NCBI RefSeq assembly: GCF_009811795.1
Contig: NZ_BLJE01000005.1
Span: 163,938-227,937 of the forward strand
Direction: 5' to 3'
Origin: Litoreibacter roseus
Lineage (GTDB): Bacteria; Pseudomonadota; Alphaproteobacteria; Rhodobacterales; Rhodobacteraceae
DNA: 64,000 nt
The notes below the pieces were generated by a model. It ran no database searches. It worked only from the letters and a program-made list of their open reading frames with translations, and was not told the DNA's origin. Shown here piece after piece: positions 53,591 to 63,863 of the stretch. How positions within the stretch are numbered: position 1 is the stretch's first letter; every line of letters begins with the position of its first letter. Both the position numbers and the translations under genes were made by a program.

Positions 53591-56284
53591 TCAGGCGCGC
53601 AGTTTTTCCACGCTTCCAAGTCGCTGAGGGACCTGAATGCGGAACCCTGCGCCTTGTTGATCTGCAAGATAGGTGATCTCGCCCCCCAAACGGGCCATAA
53701 CCTCACGGCAGATCGCCAGACCCAAACCTGCCGAGCCCGCGGCGGCCTGATCGCTGAGGCGTGCGAATTTCTCAAATATCAGCGCCTGTTGGGCGGCTGG
53801 GATGCCCGCGCCATTGTCGACAAAATCAATCTCGATCATCGTTCCGCTTACCCGCGCTGTGATGGCAAGCTCGGGCGATGCCGCCGTACAATATTTGCCC
53901 GCATTGGTGATCACGTTGATGAAAACTTGTACCAGCCGGTCGGGGTCAGTGAAAAGACTAAGGTCTTCGGCAGATCTGTCGCGTTTCAGGATCAGTTTAC
54001 CGTCAGCGCCGGCCGATGCCACGGCGCGGTCTATCAGGTCGCGCAAGTTCGTCCACGCCTCATTCAATTGCCCCTGCCCGCTTTCCAGAACGCTGAGGTC
54101 CAAAAGATCATCCAGAAGACGCGTCAGGCGCAAGCTCTCGTCGTGGATGATGGTGCTGTAGCGAGTCCGCTCGGCCGGGGTCATGCCATCTTCCATCATA
54201 AATTCCGAGAAGCTTCGGATCGAGGTCATGGGTGTGCGCAACTCGTGGCTCACCTGACTGAGAAACGCGTCTTTCTGAACCGAAAGCGCGGTCAGTTTTT
54301 CGTTGGCAAGCCGCAATTGCCGAGCCGTTTGCTGCAGTTCTTCCGATTTCGCTTCAAGCTGACTTGAGTGTTCCAGCATCTGAGCAGATTCGTCCGCTAC
54401 AGCCAGAAGGTCGTCTACTGAGATAACCGCGTCCCCGTTGATCTGGCCGATCATGGCATGGGCCGTGGCCGCCCCCACGGACCCCGCAAGCTCGCGCTCC
54501 AGCAACTCGACGAAGGCGGGTGTCGGATCGGGGAGCCCGTCGGGTTTGCCTTGACGCGCCGCCTCGTGCTGGAACAGGGCCTGTGCCTGACGCGCGCCAA
54601 GCAAGCGTTGGGTCATGACCAGAAGGTCCTCGCTCTCAACGGTGCCACTGACCCATCCCCGCTGGGCGTCTGTGCCGTCGAAGGCGTTGACAAAGCTGAC
54701 CCCTTGCAACCGCTCCATCGGGCTGGGGAACGTCATGAGAGAGACGAGGAGAAACAATACGGTGTTCACAGAGATCGACCACAGGATCGAGTGCACCAAG
54801 GGATCAAGAGACGACACACCGAAGAGCGCTTGCGGCCGTAACAGCGACGTTCCGAAGAGACCGTCCTGCAACGTGTCCGGCCCGAAGAGCCCCACCGCAG
54901 GCAGCGCCAATGTGATGGACCAGAGCGCGAATCCCGCGCACAGCCCGGCCATCGCCCCGGCCCGCGTGGCACCGCGCCAGAACAGCGCGCCGAGAAGCGC
55001 TGGCAGCACTTGTGCCACGCCTGCGAAACTGACCAGCCCGATGGCGGAGAGCGCGTTCGAGCCGCCTGTGACCCTGAAATAGATGTAGCCCAGCCCGAGG
55101 ATGCCGATGATGGCCAAGCGCCGGGAGGTGATCACCACCTGCCGCAGATCGCCCGAGACCGTGGCGCCCTTGGGGCGGCTGGACAGCCAAAGAGGTACGA
55201 CAATGTGGTTCGAAATCATGGTGCTGAGCGCAATGGCCGCGACAATTACCATGGATGTGGCCGAGGAAAATCCACCGAGGAATGCGAGCACCGCCAACCC
55301 CTCCTGATCTAGCTCCAGCGGCAAGGTCAGAACGAAGAGATCAGGGTTCGCGCCGTCGGGCAGAACGGCAAGCCCGACGACTGCGATGGGCAGCACAAAG
55401 AGGCTCATCGCCAGCAGATAGAGCGGAAACGCCCAGCTTGCCGCACTTAGATGGCGTTCGTCGGAATATTCCACCACCATGACCTGAAACATGCGCGGCA
55501 GGCAGATGATGGCCGCTGCCGACAGGAAGGTCATCCCGATCCAGCGACTGGGTTGGGGTTGCCACTCCGCCACCGGGCTTGCGGCGATGATCTGCAGCGT
55601 GTCACCGATGCCGCCGCTGACACCCCACACAACGAAAACACCGACCGCGAGCAATGCGACCAGCTTGACGACGGCCTCCAGCGCGATGGCTGTGACAACG
55701 CCGTGGTGCCGCTCGTTCGTATCGAGGTTGCGCGTGCCAAAGAGAATGGTGAAAAGTGCTAGCCCGGAGGCGACCCAGAACGCTGTGGTCTGCAAGTCCG
55801 ACTGATCCCATCGCGCCACCCCGGCATCCGCCGACGCATTCGCAAAAACGGCGAAGGACAGGGTCACCGATTGCAACTGAAGCGCGATATAAGGTGTCGT
55901 CCCAGCCAGAGCCAGAAGCGTGACCAGCACAGCCAAGGCGCTCGACTTGCCATAACGGCTGGAGATCAGGTCCGCGATAGAGGTGATGCGTCTGGCCCGG
56001 CCGATCCGCACCAGTTTGCGCAGAATCCACCACCAGCCCAGAAAAACCAGAGTGGGGCCTAGATAGATGGTCAGGTATTCGAGGCCCGAGCGCGCTGCGT
56101 TCCCGACCGCACCGTAGAAGGTCCACGCCGTGCAGTAGACGCTGAGGGACAACGTGTAGGTGAGCGGGCTGCGCAGCCACCGCGCCCCACCCCGACTTGC
56201 CCGCGCATCGGCCCAGAACGCGACAACAAAGAGCAGCGCCACGTAGGCAAGTGCGGTCAGGACGAGGAAGTTGAACGTCACCAT
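53591..56284 (-). CDS. SLC5 transporter-histidine kinase, CrbS-like
   Basis: An 897-residue fusion. Residues ~1-500 are a sodium:solute symporter (SLC5) domain with about 13 helices (SVYCTAWTFYGAVGNAARSG, ISSRYGKSSALAV). A STAC-like linker (~520-620) and a coiled coil follow. The kinase has HisKA with His680 (SQVSHELRTPMTSIRSFSEF), an N-box (NVITNAGKYC) and G-boxes (DNGAGIP, AGLGLAI). CbrA/CrbS kinases of this design control carbon-source use; CrbS governs acetate uptake and acs. It follows the small membrane gene with TAATG overlap. Confidence 0.88.
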   Translation of the reverse strand: MVTFNFLVLTALAYVALLFVVAFWADARASRGGARWLRSPLTYTLSLSVYCTAWTFYGAVGNAARSGLEYLTIYLGPTLVFLGWWWILRKLVRIGRARRITSIADLISSRYGKSSALAVLVTLLALAGTTPYIALQLQSVTLSFAVFANASADAGVARWDQSDLQTTAFWVASGLALFTILFGTRNLDTNERHHGVVTAIALEAVVKLVALLAVGVFVVWGVSGGIGDTLQIIAASPVAEWQPQPSRWIGMTFLSAAAIICLPRMFQVMVVEYSDERHLSAASWAFPLYLLAMSLFVLPIAVVGLAVLPDGANPDLFVLTLPLELDQEGLAVLAFLGGFSSATSMVIVAAIALSTMISNHIVVPLWLSSRPKGATVSGDLRQVVITSRRLAIIGILGLGYIYFRVTGGSNALSAIGLVSFAGVAQVLPALLGALFWRGATRAGAMAGLCAGFALWSITLALPAVGLFGPDTLQDGLFGTSLLRPQALFGVSSLDPLVHSILWSISVNTVLFLLVSLMTFPSPMERLQGVSFVNAFDGTDAQRGWVSGTVESEDLLVMTQRLLGARQAQALFQHEAARQGKPDGLPDPTPAFVELLERELAGSVGAATAHAMIGQINGDAVISVDDLLAVADESAQMLEHSSQLEAKSEELQQTARQLRLANEKLTALSVQKDAFLSQVSHELRTPMTSIRSFSEFMMEDGMTPAERTRYSTIIHDESLRLTRLLDDLLDLSVLESGQGQLNEAWTNLRDLIDRAVASAGADGKLILKRDRSAEDLSLFTDPDRLVQVFINVITNAGKYCTAASPELAITARVSGTMIEIDFVDNGAGIPAAQQALIFEKFARLSDQAAAGSAGLGLAICREVMARLGGEITYLADQQGAGFRIQVPQRLGSVEKLRA

Positions 56285-56589
56285 TACTCAGCGGGTCCGA
56301 CTGGCGGTGTATCCTCTTCGCTTGTGTCTGCGCCTTCGCTGCGATGAAGGGCGTGGGACAGCCAGAGCGCCACAGCGATCAGCAATAGCCACGCGGCGAA
56401 GAAGTAAATCAGATGCGCGCTGGTCTGACCCGGTGCACCGTCATTGCCAGAAGACAGCCATGCGGGGATCAAAAAGAGTGCCATCGCGAGAAAAGGCAGC
56501 AACTTTGCTGCGTCAATCAACCTCCTGCGTCGGTAAACGCCCCGCTCCAGAAAAAGTGGCGTGCCCACACGGCGCGATGGACCTGTCAT
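56284..56589 (-). CDS. small two-helix membrane protein
   Basis: A 101-residue protein with two membrane segments (LLPFLAMALFLIPAW and YFFAAWLLLIAVALWLSHAL), a basic N-terminus and an acidic C-terminal tail. It overlaps the receiver gene by 4 nt and the kinase gene by 1-3 nt, so its product probably belongs to the same signalling unit. Small membrane subunits often accompany SLC5-like proteins (such as DUF4212 with ActP-like carriers); a clear match is not visible. Confidence 0.65.
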   Translation of the reverse strand: MTGPSRRVGTPLFLERGVYRRRRLIDAAKLLPFLAMALFLIPAWLSSGNDGAPGQTSAHLIYFFAAWLLLIAVALWLSHALHRSEGADTSEEDTPPVGPAE

Positions 56590-56963
56590 GCCCCGGCTCT
56601 TTCGGCCAGCGCACGTACGGTGTCCAGCATCTCGGTGTTTGAAAAAGGCTTAGTCATGAAGGCGCTGACCCCATAGCTTTCCGCCAGTTCACGGTCCTTT
56701 GTTTGACCCCGCGCGGTGAGCATCAGAATAGGCAAATCCTGAAGAGCCATGTCCTGCCTAAGCTCTTTCAGGATCTCAAACCCGCTGCGCCCCGGCAACA
56801 TCACGTCCAGCACGACGACATCGGGCTTTATGCGATAGACGGCAGAGACGGCATCCACCCCATCGGAATGAAGTCGGACCGTCCAGCCATCGCGCTCCAG
56901 AAGAAAGCTGATCGCCTCGATGATATTGGGTTCATCTTCGATCAGCAAAACGGTTCTGCCCAT
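56586..56963 (-). CDS. single-domain response regulator
   Basis: A receiver-only protein, 125 residues, no output domain. Acidic pocket IEDE (9-11), phospho-acceptor Asp53 in VVVLDVMLPGRSG, Thr in MLTARG, and Lys in TKPFSN. ATG at 56963 was chosen; TTG at 56975 is also possible. It probably takes phosphate from the SLC5 kinase two genes downstream. Output must come through another partner, unlike the LuxR-type CrbR of gammaproteobacteria. Confidence 0.85.
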   Translation of the reverse strand: MGRTVLLIEDEPNIIEAISFLLERDGWTVRLHSDGVDAVSAVYRIKPDVVVLDVMLPGRSGFEILKELRQDMALQDLPILMLTARGQTKDRELAESYGVSAFMTKPFSNTEMLDTVRALAERAGA

Positions 56964-57064
56964 CAGCCCTCCCAAGCCGTGTTTCCCCTTGCTGCGTCCA
57001 CTAAGCCAAAGAAACAGGGACGTGTCAAAATTTGTAGGATTTTTGCATGTGCTTGCCGGATGCT

Positions 57065-58351
57065 TCAGTCCACCTGCAAAATCGAAGGTTCGCGCCGCGC
57101 GACACAGTCGGGACGCGGACAGACCCGGCAGCTTGACCCAACAGGACGTGGGTTCTGCACCCCGTCCTCGTCGCTGATCAGCAGCATCGCCGCGTGATAG
57201 AGCGGTGGGCCTTCGAATGACGGCATCCCTACAGGGCTGGTCACGGCGTAGGTCCGGAACTTGCGGTTCTCGGTGCTTTCGACGTCACGGCGGATGGGCT
57301 GGCCCGGCGTAGACAGGGCGGAGAAAAGGGGCCAGAGCGGACAGGCCGCACCAAAACGAGGCAAACCAAACCCCGGCGGCGGTTTGCGGAACAGCATGGC
57401 ACCGGCGCTGTCACAGATCACCAGCCCCACCTCGGGCATGTCCGCAGCAATCGGCAAACTGGCCAAGCGTCGGAAGACGACCATCAGATCGACCTTGAAC
57501 TCGCGCGCCAAAGCTGCCGGGTCGAACCGAGTAGCGCGCGCGGCTGCACCAAACGTCACCAACGGCAAGCGTTCGACATCTCGGGCGTAGATCTTCAACG
57601 CGGTGCCAGCGACGCTGCGGGCCGCATCGGATTCAAACTCAGGACTGTTGGCAAGAATATCGGGGATGACCACCGGACCGTCCGCTTCGATTTCCGCGAT
57701 GTGATACCGTCGCCGCTCAAAGAACGCCGAGACCTGTTCCAATGGTGTCGCAAACCCGCTGTCTCGCCGTGCCAGTCTGTCGAAATGGCTTGCCATCCCG
57801 GCAGAGGTTTCCGCAAGCCTGCGGCTTTCGGCATCGATATTTGCGTGGAACCGTGCGCGCCAGTCCGCCCCGATATCCGGCGTCGTGACCAGAATAGACG
57901 CGGTCGACCGGATCGCGGAGACCGACCCCAGCACGTCATGCATCTTCTCGGACAGAACGGGATCGTGCGTCAGCCGGTCGTTGAGGCCGCCCACTGTCGC
58001 CTCCAACGCTGCGATCCGCTGGGCTTGCGCGGTGATCTTTTCGGCCCATCCGGGAAAGCGACCGACGAACTCTTCGATCTGGTCGATTTCGGCCCCGTCG
58101 GAGGGACCAGCAGCGTTCTGAAGACCTTCGATCAGGGCACTTTCGCCGCCCTGTGCCAACATGTTCGGATCGCGGCCCAGAACGCCCGCGATCGAGACCA
58201 GCAATTTGCCGCCGATTCTACGCTTGTTGTGTTCGATCAAATTAAGGTAGCTGGCGGAAATGCCCGTCTGGGCCGCCAAATCCGCCTGTTTCAATCCCAA
58301 AGCCATGCGGCTTTCGCGGATCCGGGTCCCGGCCAGTGCAGAGCGCGGCAT
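57065..58351 (-). CDS. short-chain acyl-CoA-type XRE regulator
   Basis: A ~428-residue regulator with an N-terminal XRE helix-turn-helix (RIRESRMALGLKQADLAAQTG..SYLNLIEHNKR), an IrrE/DUF2083-like middle and a C-terminal Cys-rich end (SSCRVCPRPDCVARREP). This layout matches the ScfR family (RamB, MccR, PccR), which sense short-chain acyl-CoAs and control acetate, propionate and glyoxylate genes. It is divergent from the ABC transporter operon; a 16-bp palindrome lies between. Start at M3 (58351) or the adjacent 58357. Confidence 0.8.
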   Translation of the reverse strand: MPRSALAGTRIRESRMALGLKQADLAAQTGISASYLNLIEHNKRRIGGKLLVSIAGVLGRDPNMLAQGGESALIEGLQNAAGPSDGAEIDQIEEFVGRFPGWAEKITAQAQRIAALEATVGGLNDRLTHDPVLSEKMHDVLGSVSAIRSTASILVTTPDIGADWRARFHANIDAESRRLAETSAGMASHFDRLARRDSGFATPLEQVSAFFERRRYHIAEIEADGPVVIPDILANSPEFESDAARSVAGTALKIYARDVERLPLVTFGAAARATRFDPAALAREFKVDLMVVFRRLASLPIAADMPEVGLVICDSAGAMLFRKPPPGFGLPRFGAACPLWPLFSALSTPGQPIRRDVESTENRKFRTYAVTSPVGMPSFEGPPLYHAAMLLISDEDGVQNPRPVGSSCRVCPRPDCVARREPSILQVD

Positions 58352-58390
58352 CGGCAACTTCCTGTTTTGTAACGCCTCAACATGGGAAAC

Positions 58391-58406
58391 AGTAAAGTAA
58401 TTTACT
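58391..58406. promoter_or_regulatory. palindrome between regulator and ABC operon
   Basis: AGTAAA (58391-58396) and TTTACT (58401-58406) form an inverted repeat with a 4-base centre (GTAA), about 40 nt ahead of the XRE regulator start. It is the likely operator of that regulator for self-control or control of the divergent operon. Confidence 0.5.
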
Positions 58407-58563
58407 CATTCTGCACCCGCATAGTCTAAGAATTTACAGAACTTTGCCTCTTTCTCAAGCACTTGTTGAACGATTTTCTAACACGCGGTGATATCTTACC
58501 AGTCCGAAAAGGACCGGGTGCGTCGGGAGGAGGCGTCGCCCAAAAAATCTTAGGGAGGATATA

Positions 58564-59928
58564 ATGTCCAAATCGAATTTCACCCGTCGGGGTGTACTCA
58601 AGACGTCTGTTCTGGCCGGCGGCGCCTTGGCTGTTCCCACAATTTTTGATGGTTCCGTCTGGGCTGACGGCCACACCGGTTTCACCAACGCGCCAGAGGG
58701 CGGCACGGTCACCCTGGGCTTCAACGTCCCGCAGAGCGGTCCCTATGCGGACGAGGGCGCCGATGAACTGCGCGCCTATGAGCTTGCGGTCGAACACCTG
58801 AATGGTGGTGGCGACGGAGGCATGTTGAATACCTTCACGTCGAAAACCCTCGACGGCACGGGCATCAACGGCAAGAAGGTCGAATACGTCACGGGCGACA
58901 CGCAAACGAAATCCGACGCCGCGCGTGCATCTGCTCGCTCGATGATCGAAAAAGACGGCGCAATCATGATAACCGGCGGCTCGTCGTCGGGCGTGGCTGT
59001 GGCTGTGCAGGCGCTCTGCCAAGAGGCAGGCGTTATCTTCATGGCGGGTCTGACCCACTCCAATGACACGACGGGTAAGGACCGGAAAGCCAATGGCTTC
59101 CGTCACTTCTTCAACTCCTACATGTCAGGCGCTGCACTCGCGCCGGTTTTGGCCGCCAACTACGGCACAGACCGCAAGGCGTACCACCTGACGGCTGACT
59201 ACAACTGGGGCTACACCACAGAAGAAGCCGTGCGCAGCTCGACCGAAGCCATGGGTTGGGAAACAGTAAACGCGGTCAAAACACCGCTGACACAGACCGA
59301 CTTCTCGTCCTACATTGCGCCGGTTCTGCAGTCGGGCGCGGATACGCTCATTCTGAACCACTACGGCGGCAACATGGTCAACTCGCTGACCAATGCCGTT
59401 CAGTTCGGTCTGCGCGACAAGCAGGTCAACGGCAAGGACTTCCAGATCGTCGTTCCGCTGTATTCCCGCCTGATGGCAAAAGGTGCCGGCGCGAACGTCA
59501 AAGGCATCTTCGGTTCCACGAACTGGCACTGGTCGCTGACCGACGAAGGCTCCAAAGCGTTCGTGAAGTCCTTCGGTACCAAATACGGCTTCCCACCCTC
59601 GCAGGCTGCACACACCTGCTATGTGCAAACGCTGCTTTATGCGGATGCGGTCAACCGTGCTGGAAGCTTCAACCCATGTGCGGTCGTCGAAGCGCTCGAA
59701 GGCTACGAGTTCGACGGTCTGGGCAATGGCCCAACGCTTTACCGCGCCGACGATCACCAGTGCTTCAAGGACGTGCTGGTCGTGAAAGGGAAAGAGAACC
59801 CGACATCCGAGTTCGACCTTCTGGAAATCGTGGAAATCACACCGCGGGCGCAGGTCGAGTACGCACCGGATCATCCACAGATGGGTGGCGCGGCTGCAAC
59901 GCTGGGCACCTGTAACCCGGGCGCTTAA
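58564..59928 (+). CDS. HAAT-family ABC substrate-binding protein
   Basis: A 454-residue periplasmic binding protein of the branched-chain amino acid/amide type (Peripla_BP_6). The N-terminus is Tat-like (FTRRGVLKTSVLAGGALAVP), then GFNVPQSGPYADEGADELRA at the lobe start, and GGSSSGVAVAVQALCQEAGV in the ligand cleft. It is the first gene of a five-gene transporter operon. The ligand is unknown. Neighbouring acyl-CoA synthetase and acyl-CoA-type regulator favour a short carboxylate over an amino acid. Confidence 0.88.
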   Translation: MSKSNFTRRGVLKTSVLAGGALAVPTIFDGSVWADGHTGFTNAPEGGTVTLGFNVPQSGPYADEGADELRAYELAVEHLNGGGDGGMLNTFTSKTLDGTGINGKKVEYVTGDTQTKSDAARASARSMIEKDGAIMITGGSSSGVAVAVQALCQEAGVIFMAGLTHSNDTTGKDRKANGFRHFFNSYMSGAALAPVLAANYGTDRKAYHLTADYNWGYTTEEAVRSSTEAMGWETVNAVKTPLTQTDFSSYIAPVLQSGADTLILNHYGGNMVNSLTNAVQFGLRDKQVNGKDFQIVVPLYSRLMAKGAGANVKGIFGSTNWHWSLTDEGSKAFVKSFGTKYGFPPSQAAHTCYVQTLLYADAVNRAGSFNPCAVVEALEGYEFDGLGNGPTLYRADDHQCFKDVLVVKGKENPTSEFDLLEIVEITPRAQVEYAPDHPQMGGAAATLGTCNPGA

Positions 59929-60027
59929 GCCAAACGTTTGCGGGGCGGGCTCCGGCCTGCCCCGCCTTCACGTATCGGACCGGCGCGCCTGACGCGCAAT
60001 TCTCGTCGCAACCTGCGAGGTGGGGAC

Positions 60028-61059
60028 ATGGAAGCCATTATTCTTCAAATTCTGAACGGACTGGACAAGGGCTCTGCCTATGCCCTGATCGCGCTCGGTC
60101 TTACTCTGATTTTCGGCACACTGGGTGTGGTCAACTTTGCCCACGGTGCGCTGTTCATGATCGGTGCTTTCTGCGCCGTCACCCTGCAACGCATCCTCAG
60201 CCTCAGCTACGAGGTTGTCGACGACACAAGGACTGATTTCCTTGGCAACCCGCTTAAGGTCGATGTGCCCTATGTCAACGGATGGTTCGGTCCGGAAATG
60301 GGGCAGACGATCATCGAATGGTCCGTGCCCTTGGCCATCTTGTTCGCGATCCCGGTGATGATGTTTGTCGGCTACGCGATGGAGCGCGGCCTGATCAAGC
60401 ATTTCTACAAACGGCCCCATGCGGACCAGATCCTTGTAACGTTCGGCCTTGCCATCGTCCTGCAAGAGGTCATCAAGGCCTTTTACGGCGCAAACCCTAT
60501 CCCCACACCTGCCCCGCCCGCCTTCACAGGTTCGTTCGATTTCGGCGCGCTGATCGGGTTTGACCCCAACCAGATCATCTATCCCTATTGGCGGCTGATC
60601 TATTTCACCTTTGCCGCATTCGTCATCACGGCTGTCTTCGCCTTCCTTCAATTCACGACCTTCGGCATGGTGGTGCGGGCAGGCATGGCGGACCGGGAGA
60701 CGGTCGGCCTTCTGGGCATCGACATCGACAAGCGCTTCACGATGATGTTTGCCATCGCCGCCGTCGTCGCGGGGTTGGCTGGTGTGATGTACACGCCGAT
60801 CAACTCGCCCAATTACCACATGGGGATGGATTTCCTTGTTCTCAGCTTCGTCGTGGTCGTCGTGGGCGGCATGGGGTCCCTGCCCGGCGCCGTTCTGGCC
60901 GGGTTTGTCCTTGGAATTCTCGAAAGCTTCGCCTCGATGGCCGAGGTGATCGATATCATCCCCGGTATCAACCAGATCATCATCTATCTCGTTGCAATCA
61001 TCATTCTGCTGACACGTCCGCGTGGCCTGATGGGCCGCCGTGGCGTGATGGAGGATTAA
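60028..61059 (+). CDS. HAAT ABC transporter permease (LivH type)
   Basis: A 343-residue LivH-type permease with about eight membrane helices. The start EAIILQILNGLDKGSAYALI and GTLGVVNFAHGALFMIG are typical, and the ABC-coupling loop is near RAGMADRETVGLLGID. The ATG at 60028 has CGAGGTGGGG upstream; the longer open frame to 59938 is not supported. It ends 3 nt before the second permease gene. Confidence 0.92.
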   Translation: MEAIILQILNGLDKGSAYALIALGLTLIFGTLGVVNFAHGALFMIGAFCAVTLQRILSLSYEVVDDTRTDFLGNPLKVDVPYVNGWFGPEMGQTIIEWSVPLAILFAIPVMMFVGYAMERGLIKHFYKRPHADQILVTFGLAIVLQEVIKAFYGANPIPTPAPPAFTGSFDFGALIGFDPNQIIYPYWRLIYFTFAAFVITAVFAFLQFTTFGMVVRAGMADRETVGLLGIDIDKRFTMMFAIAAVVAGLAGVMYTPINSPNYHMGMDFLVLSFVVVVVGGMGSLPGAVLAGFVLGILESFASMAEVIDIIPGINQIIIYLVAIIILLTRPRGLMGRRGVMED

Positions 61060-61062
61060 TCC

Positions 61063-62271
61063 ATGTTCGGCCTTAGTACCAAAGACACCACATTGTTGCT
61101 GTTCGTCGCGGCGCTGACCCTACTGGCCCCGTTTCTGCTGAACCCGTTCCCTGAGAATTCCGCCATGGCACAGTTCAACGCGGGCTATCCGGACTTGATG
61201 CAACGGTTCGTCATTTTCGGAACCTTTGCCATTGGGTTCAACATCCTCTTCGGATTGACAGGTTATCTCAGCTTCGGTCACGCCGCTTTCCTTGGCGTGG
61301 GCAGCTACGGCGCGATCTGGATGATGAAACTGCTGACGCTGAACGTAATCCCGGCGATTATCATGGGCGTCATCTTCGCGGGTCTCTTCGCCTTGTTGGT
61401 GGGATACATCTCTCTCCGGCGATCCGGGATATACTTCTCGATCCTGACATTGGCCTTCGCGCAGATGTCCTACGCACTGGCCTATTCCGTTCTCACACCG
61501 ATCACCGGCGGCGAGACAGGGCTGCAGCTAAAGGCCACGGATACGCCCTTGCTGTCCAACCTTGCCCCCGGCGAGATCGGACGCGCAAACCTCTTTGGCG
61601 TCGACATGCGATCAAGTTATGAACTGGTCATCGGTGATTGGCTCTTCACCTTCAACGCGGGCTATTACATCGCCGCCGTCTGCATGCTGATCGGCTTCTA
61701 CATCTCCATCCGCATTTTCCGCTCACCCTTCGGGATGATGCTACGGGCGGTGAAGTCCAACCAACAGCGGATGAACTACACCGGCCTGAACTCCAAACCC
61801 TACACGCTGGCCGCGTTTGTGATCTCCGGCATGTATGCCGGTCTGGCGGGGGGTTTGATGGTCGCCATGGACACGCAAGTGGGGCCCGAGCGCATGTTCT
61901 GGACGGCTTCCGGCGAGGTTGTACTGATGGCCATTCTCGGCGGCGTGGGCACATTGATCGGACCAGTCCTCGGCGCGGGCATGATCAAGTACATGGAAAA
62001 CATCCTGTCCAAGATCAACGACGCGATCCTGCACCAATGGTTCGCTTTCATGCCGGACGGCATCGAGAACCTGCTGGTCGCCATCTTCCATCCGTTCATC
62101 GGCAAAGGCTGGCACCTGACGCTCGGCATGCTCTTCATGTTGATCGTGATCTTCCTGCCAGGCGGTCTGGTCGAAGGCGGACAACGCATCGGTCGCATCT
62201 TTCGGCGGCGCGATCGCAAGGCGGACAGCGTCGAATCCGATGCCGCCAAACAACGCAAACCGGCAGAGTAA
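61063..62271 (+). CDS. HAAT ABC transporter permease (LivM type)
   Basis: A 402-residue LivM-type permease, about nine to ten helices: [20 protein letters not shown] is the family core, and [16 protein letters not shown] the coupling region. The C-terminal tail is charged ([12 protein letters not shown]). It pairs with the LivH-type protein to form the channel. Confidence 0.92.
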   Translation: MFGLSTKDTTLLLFVAALTLLAPFLLNPFPENSAMAQFNAGYPDLMQRFVIFGTFAIGFNILFGLTGYLSFGHAAFLGVGSYGAIWMMKLLTLNVIPAIIMGVIFAGLFALLVGYISLRRSGIYFSILTLAFAQMSYALAYSVLTPITGGETGLQLKATDTPLLSNLAPGEIGRANLFGVDMRSSYELVIGDWLFTFNAGYYIAAVCMLIGFYISIRIFRSPFGMMLRAVKSNQQRMNYTGLNSKPYTLAAFVISGMYAGLAGGLMVAMDTQVGPERMFWTASGEVVLMAILGGVGTLIGPVLGAGMIKYMENILSKINDAILHQWFAFMPDGIENLLVAIFHPFIGKGWHLTLGMLFMLIVIFLPGGLVEGGQRIGRIFRRRDRKADSVESDAAKQRKPAE

Positions 62272-62283
62272 GGGAAGCAGGAC

Positions 62284-63042
62284 ATGGGAATTCTTGAGAT
62301 CAAGAATGTCGGCAAGCGCTTCGGCGGATTGCAGGCGCTGAGCGACGTCAATCTGAGCGTTGCCGAAAACACCGTCCACGCGATTATCGGGCCAAACGGC
62401 GCCGGAAAATCGACCTTGCTCAATTGCCTCGTGGGCAAACTGATCCCGGACACGGGGTCGGTCACCTTTCAGGGGCAAAGCCTGTTGGGCCGCAAGCCCC
62501 ACGAGATAAACCAGCTGGGCGTCAGCCGCGTGTTCCAGACACCTGAAATCTTTGCCGATCTGACCGTGTTGGAAAACGTCATGATCCCCTGCTTTGCGCA
62601 CCGGGATGGGGCCTTCCAGATGAACGCCTTGCGCGGCGTGCGGTCCGAGACCGACATACGTCAGAAGGCCGAGCAAATTCTGGAAGATGTCAGTATGCTC
62701 GAGAAAGAGAACATGCAGGCCTCGTCCCTGTCACGCGGTGACAAGCGACGCCTGGAAATGGCGATGTGTCTTGTGCAGGATCCCAAGCTTCTGCTGCTGG
62801 ACGAGCCCACCGCCGGGATGGCGCGGGCCGATACGAACAACACCATCGATCTGCTCAAGGAAATCAAGGACAAGCGTGACATCACGATGGCGATCATCGA
62901 GCATGACATGCATGTGGTCTTCAGCCTTGCCGAGCGGATTACGGTTCTGGCCCAAGGCACGCCCCTTGTGGAAGAGACGCCCGAAAACATCAAAGGCCAT
63001 CCCAAGGTGCGCGAAGCGTATCTGGGTGAGGCGCAGGTCTAA
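62284..63042 (+). CDS. HAAT ABC transporter ATPase (LivG type)
   Basis: A 252-residue ATPase. Walker A is GPNGAGKST (~39-47), the Q-loop is near VFQTPEIFADLTV, the signature is modified to SLSRGDKRRLEMA, Walker B is LLLLDEPTAGM, and the switch His is in IIEHDM. The signature is SRGDK in place of the usual SGGQ(Q), as in some LivG/UrtD proteins. It is 12 nt after the LivM-type gene. Confidence 0.92.
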   Translation: MGILEIKNVGKRFGGLQALSDVNLSVAENTVHAIIGPNGAGKSTLLNCLVGKLIPDTGSVTFQGQSLLGRKPHEINQLGVSRVFQTPEIFADLTVLENVMIPCFAHRDGAFQMNALRGVRSETDIRQKAEQILEDVSMLEKENMQASSLSRGDKRRLEMAMCLVQDPKLLLLDEPTAGMARADTNNTIDLLKEIKDKRDITMAIIEHDMHVVFSLAERITVLAQGTPLVEETPENIKGHPKVREAYLGEAQV

Positions 63043-63053
63043 GGAGCGGCCCG

Positions 63054-63809
63054 ATGAACGCGAAACCTGAGTTTAACAAGAACGCCAACAACGCGGCGAC
63101 CGCACCCGCCTTCCTCAGCGTCTGGGACGTGGAGGCCTACTACGGTGAAAGCTACATTGTGCAAGGCATCAGCTTCAACGTGCACGAGGGCGAAATCCTC
63201 GCCCTGCTGGGCCGCAACGGGGCGGGCAAGACCTCGACCCTGCGCACGATTGCCCGGCTGGGCGATCCGCAACTCAAACACGGTGAGATCTGGCTGGATC
63301 ATCAGCCCTTGCACAAGATGGCCAGCTATCAGGCGGCGCAGGCAGGCATTGGCCTTGTCCCCGAAGACCGTCGCATCATTCCTGGCCTGACGGTCGAAGA
63401 GAACCTGCAGCTTGCGCAGATCGCCCCGCCGATTGGCTGGTCCATCGAGCGGGTCTACGATCTGTTCCCCCGCCTCGGCGAACGTCGCAAGCAGGAGGGC
63501 GTGACCCTGTCCGGCGGCGAGCAGCAGATGCTGTCGATTGCCCGGGCCCTGTGTCGCGACATCAAGGTTTTGCTGCTGGACGAACCCTACGAAGGTCTCG
63601 CTCCTGTTATCGTGCAGGAAATTGCTAAAACCCTGAATGTCATCCGGGATCAGGGGATTACGACAATCATCGTGGAACAAAATGCCGTGGCTGCGTTGAA
63701 ACTGGCAGACCGCGCCGTGATCCTCGACACCGGATCGGTCGTCTATGACGGCTCCGCCCAAGAGGTTCTGGACGACGAAAAACTGCGCGCTGAATATCTG
63801 GCGATCTGA
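63054..63809 (+). CDS. HAAT ABC transporter ATPase (LivF type)
   Basis: A 251-residue ATPase. Walker A is GRNGAGKTS, the signature is LSGGEQQML, Walker B is LLLDEPYEGLAP, and the switch is IIVEQN (Asn in place of His, as in LivF). The N-terminus has an extra ~18 polar residues. It completes the transporter with the preceding four genes. Confidence 0.92.
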   Translation: MNAKPEFNKNANNAATAPAFLSVWDVEAYYGESYIVQGISFNVHEGEILALLGRNGAGKTSTLRTIARLGDPQLKHGEIWLDHQPLHKMASYQAAQAGIGLVPEDRRIIPGLTVEENLQLAQIAPPIGWSIERVYDLFPRLGERRKQEGVTLSGGEQQMLSIARALCRDIKVLLLDEPYEGLAPVIVQEIAKTLNVIRDQGITTIIVEQNAVAALKLADRAVILDTGSVVYDGSAQEVLDDEKLRAEYLAI

Positions 63810-63863
63810 GGTCCTGCTTGGGGGCCGGGGTCGCATTGAAACGACACAAATAGGAATATGCCC

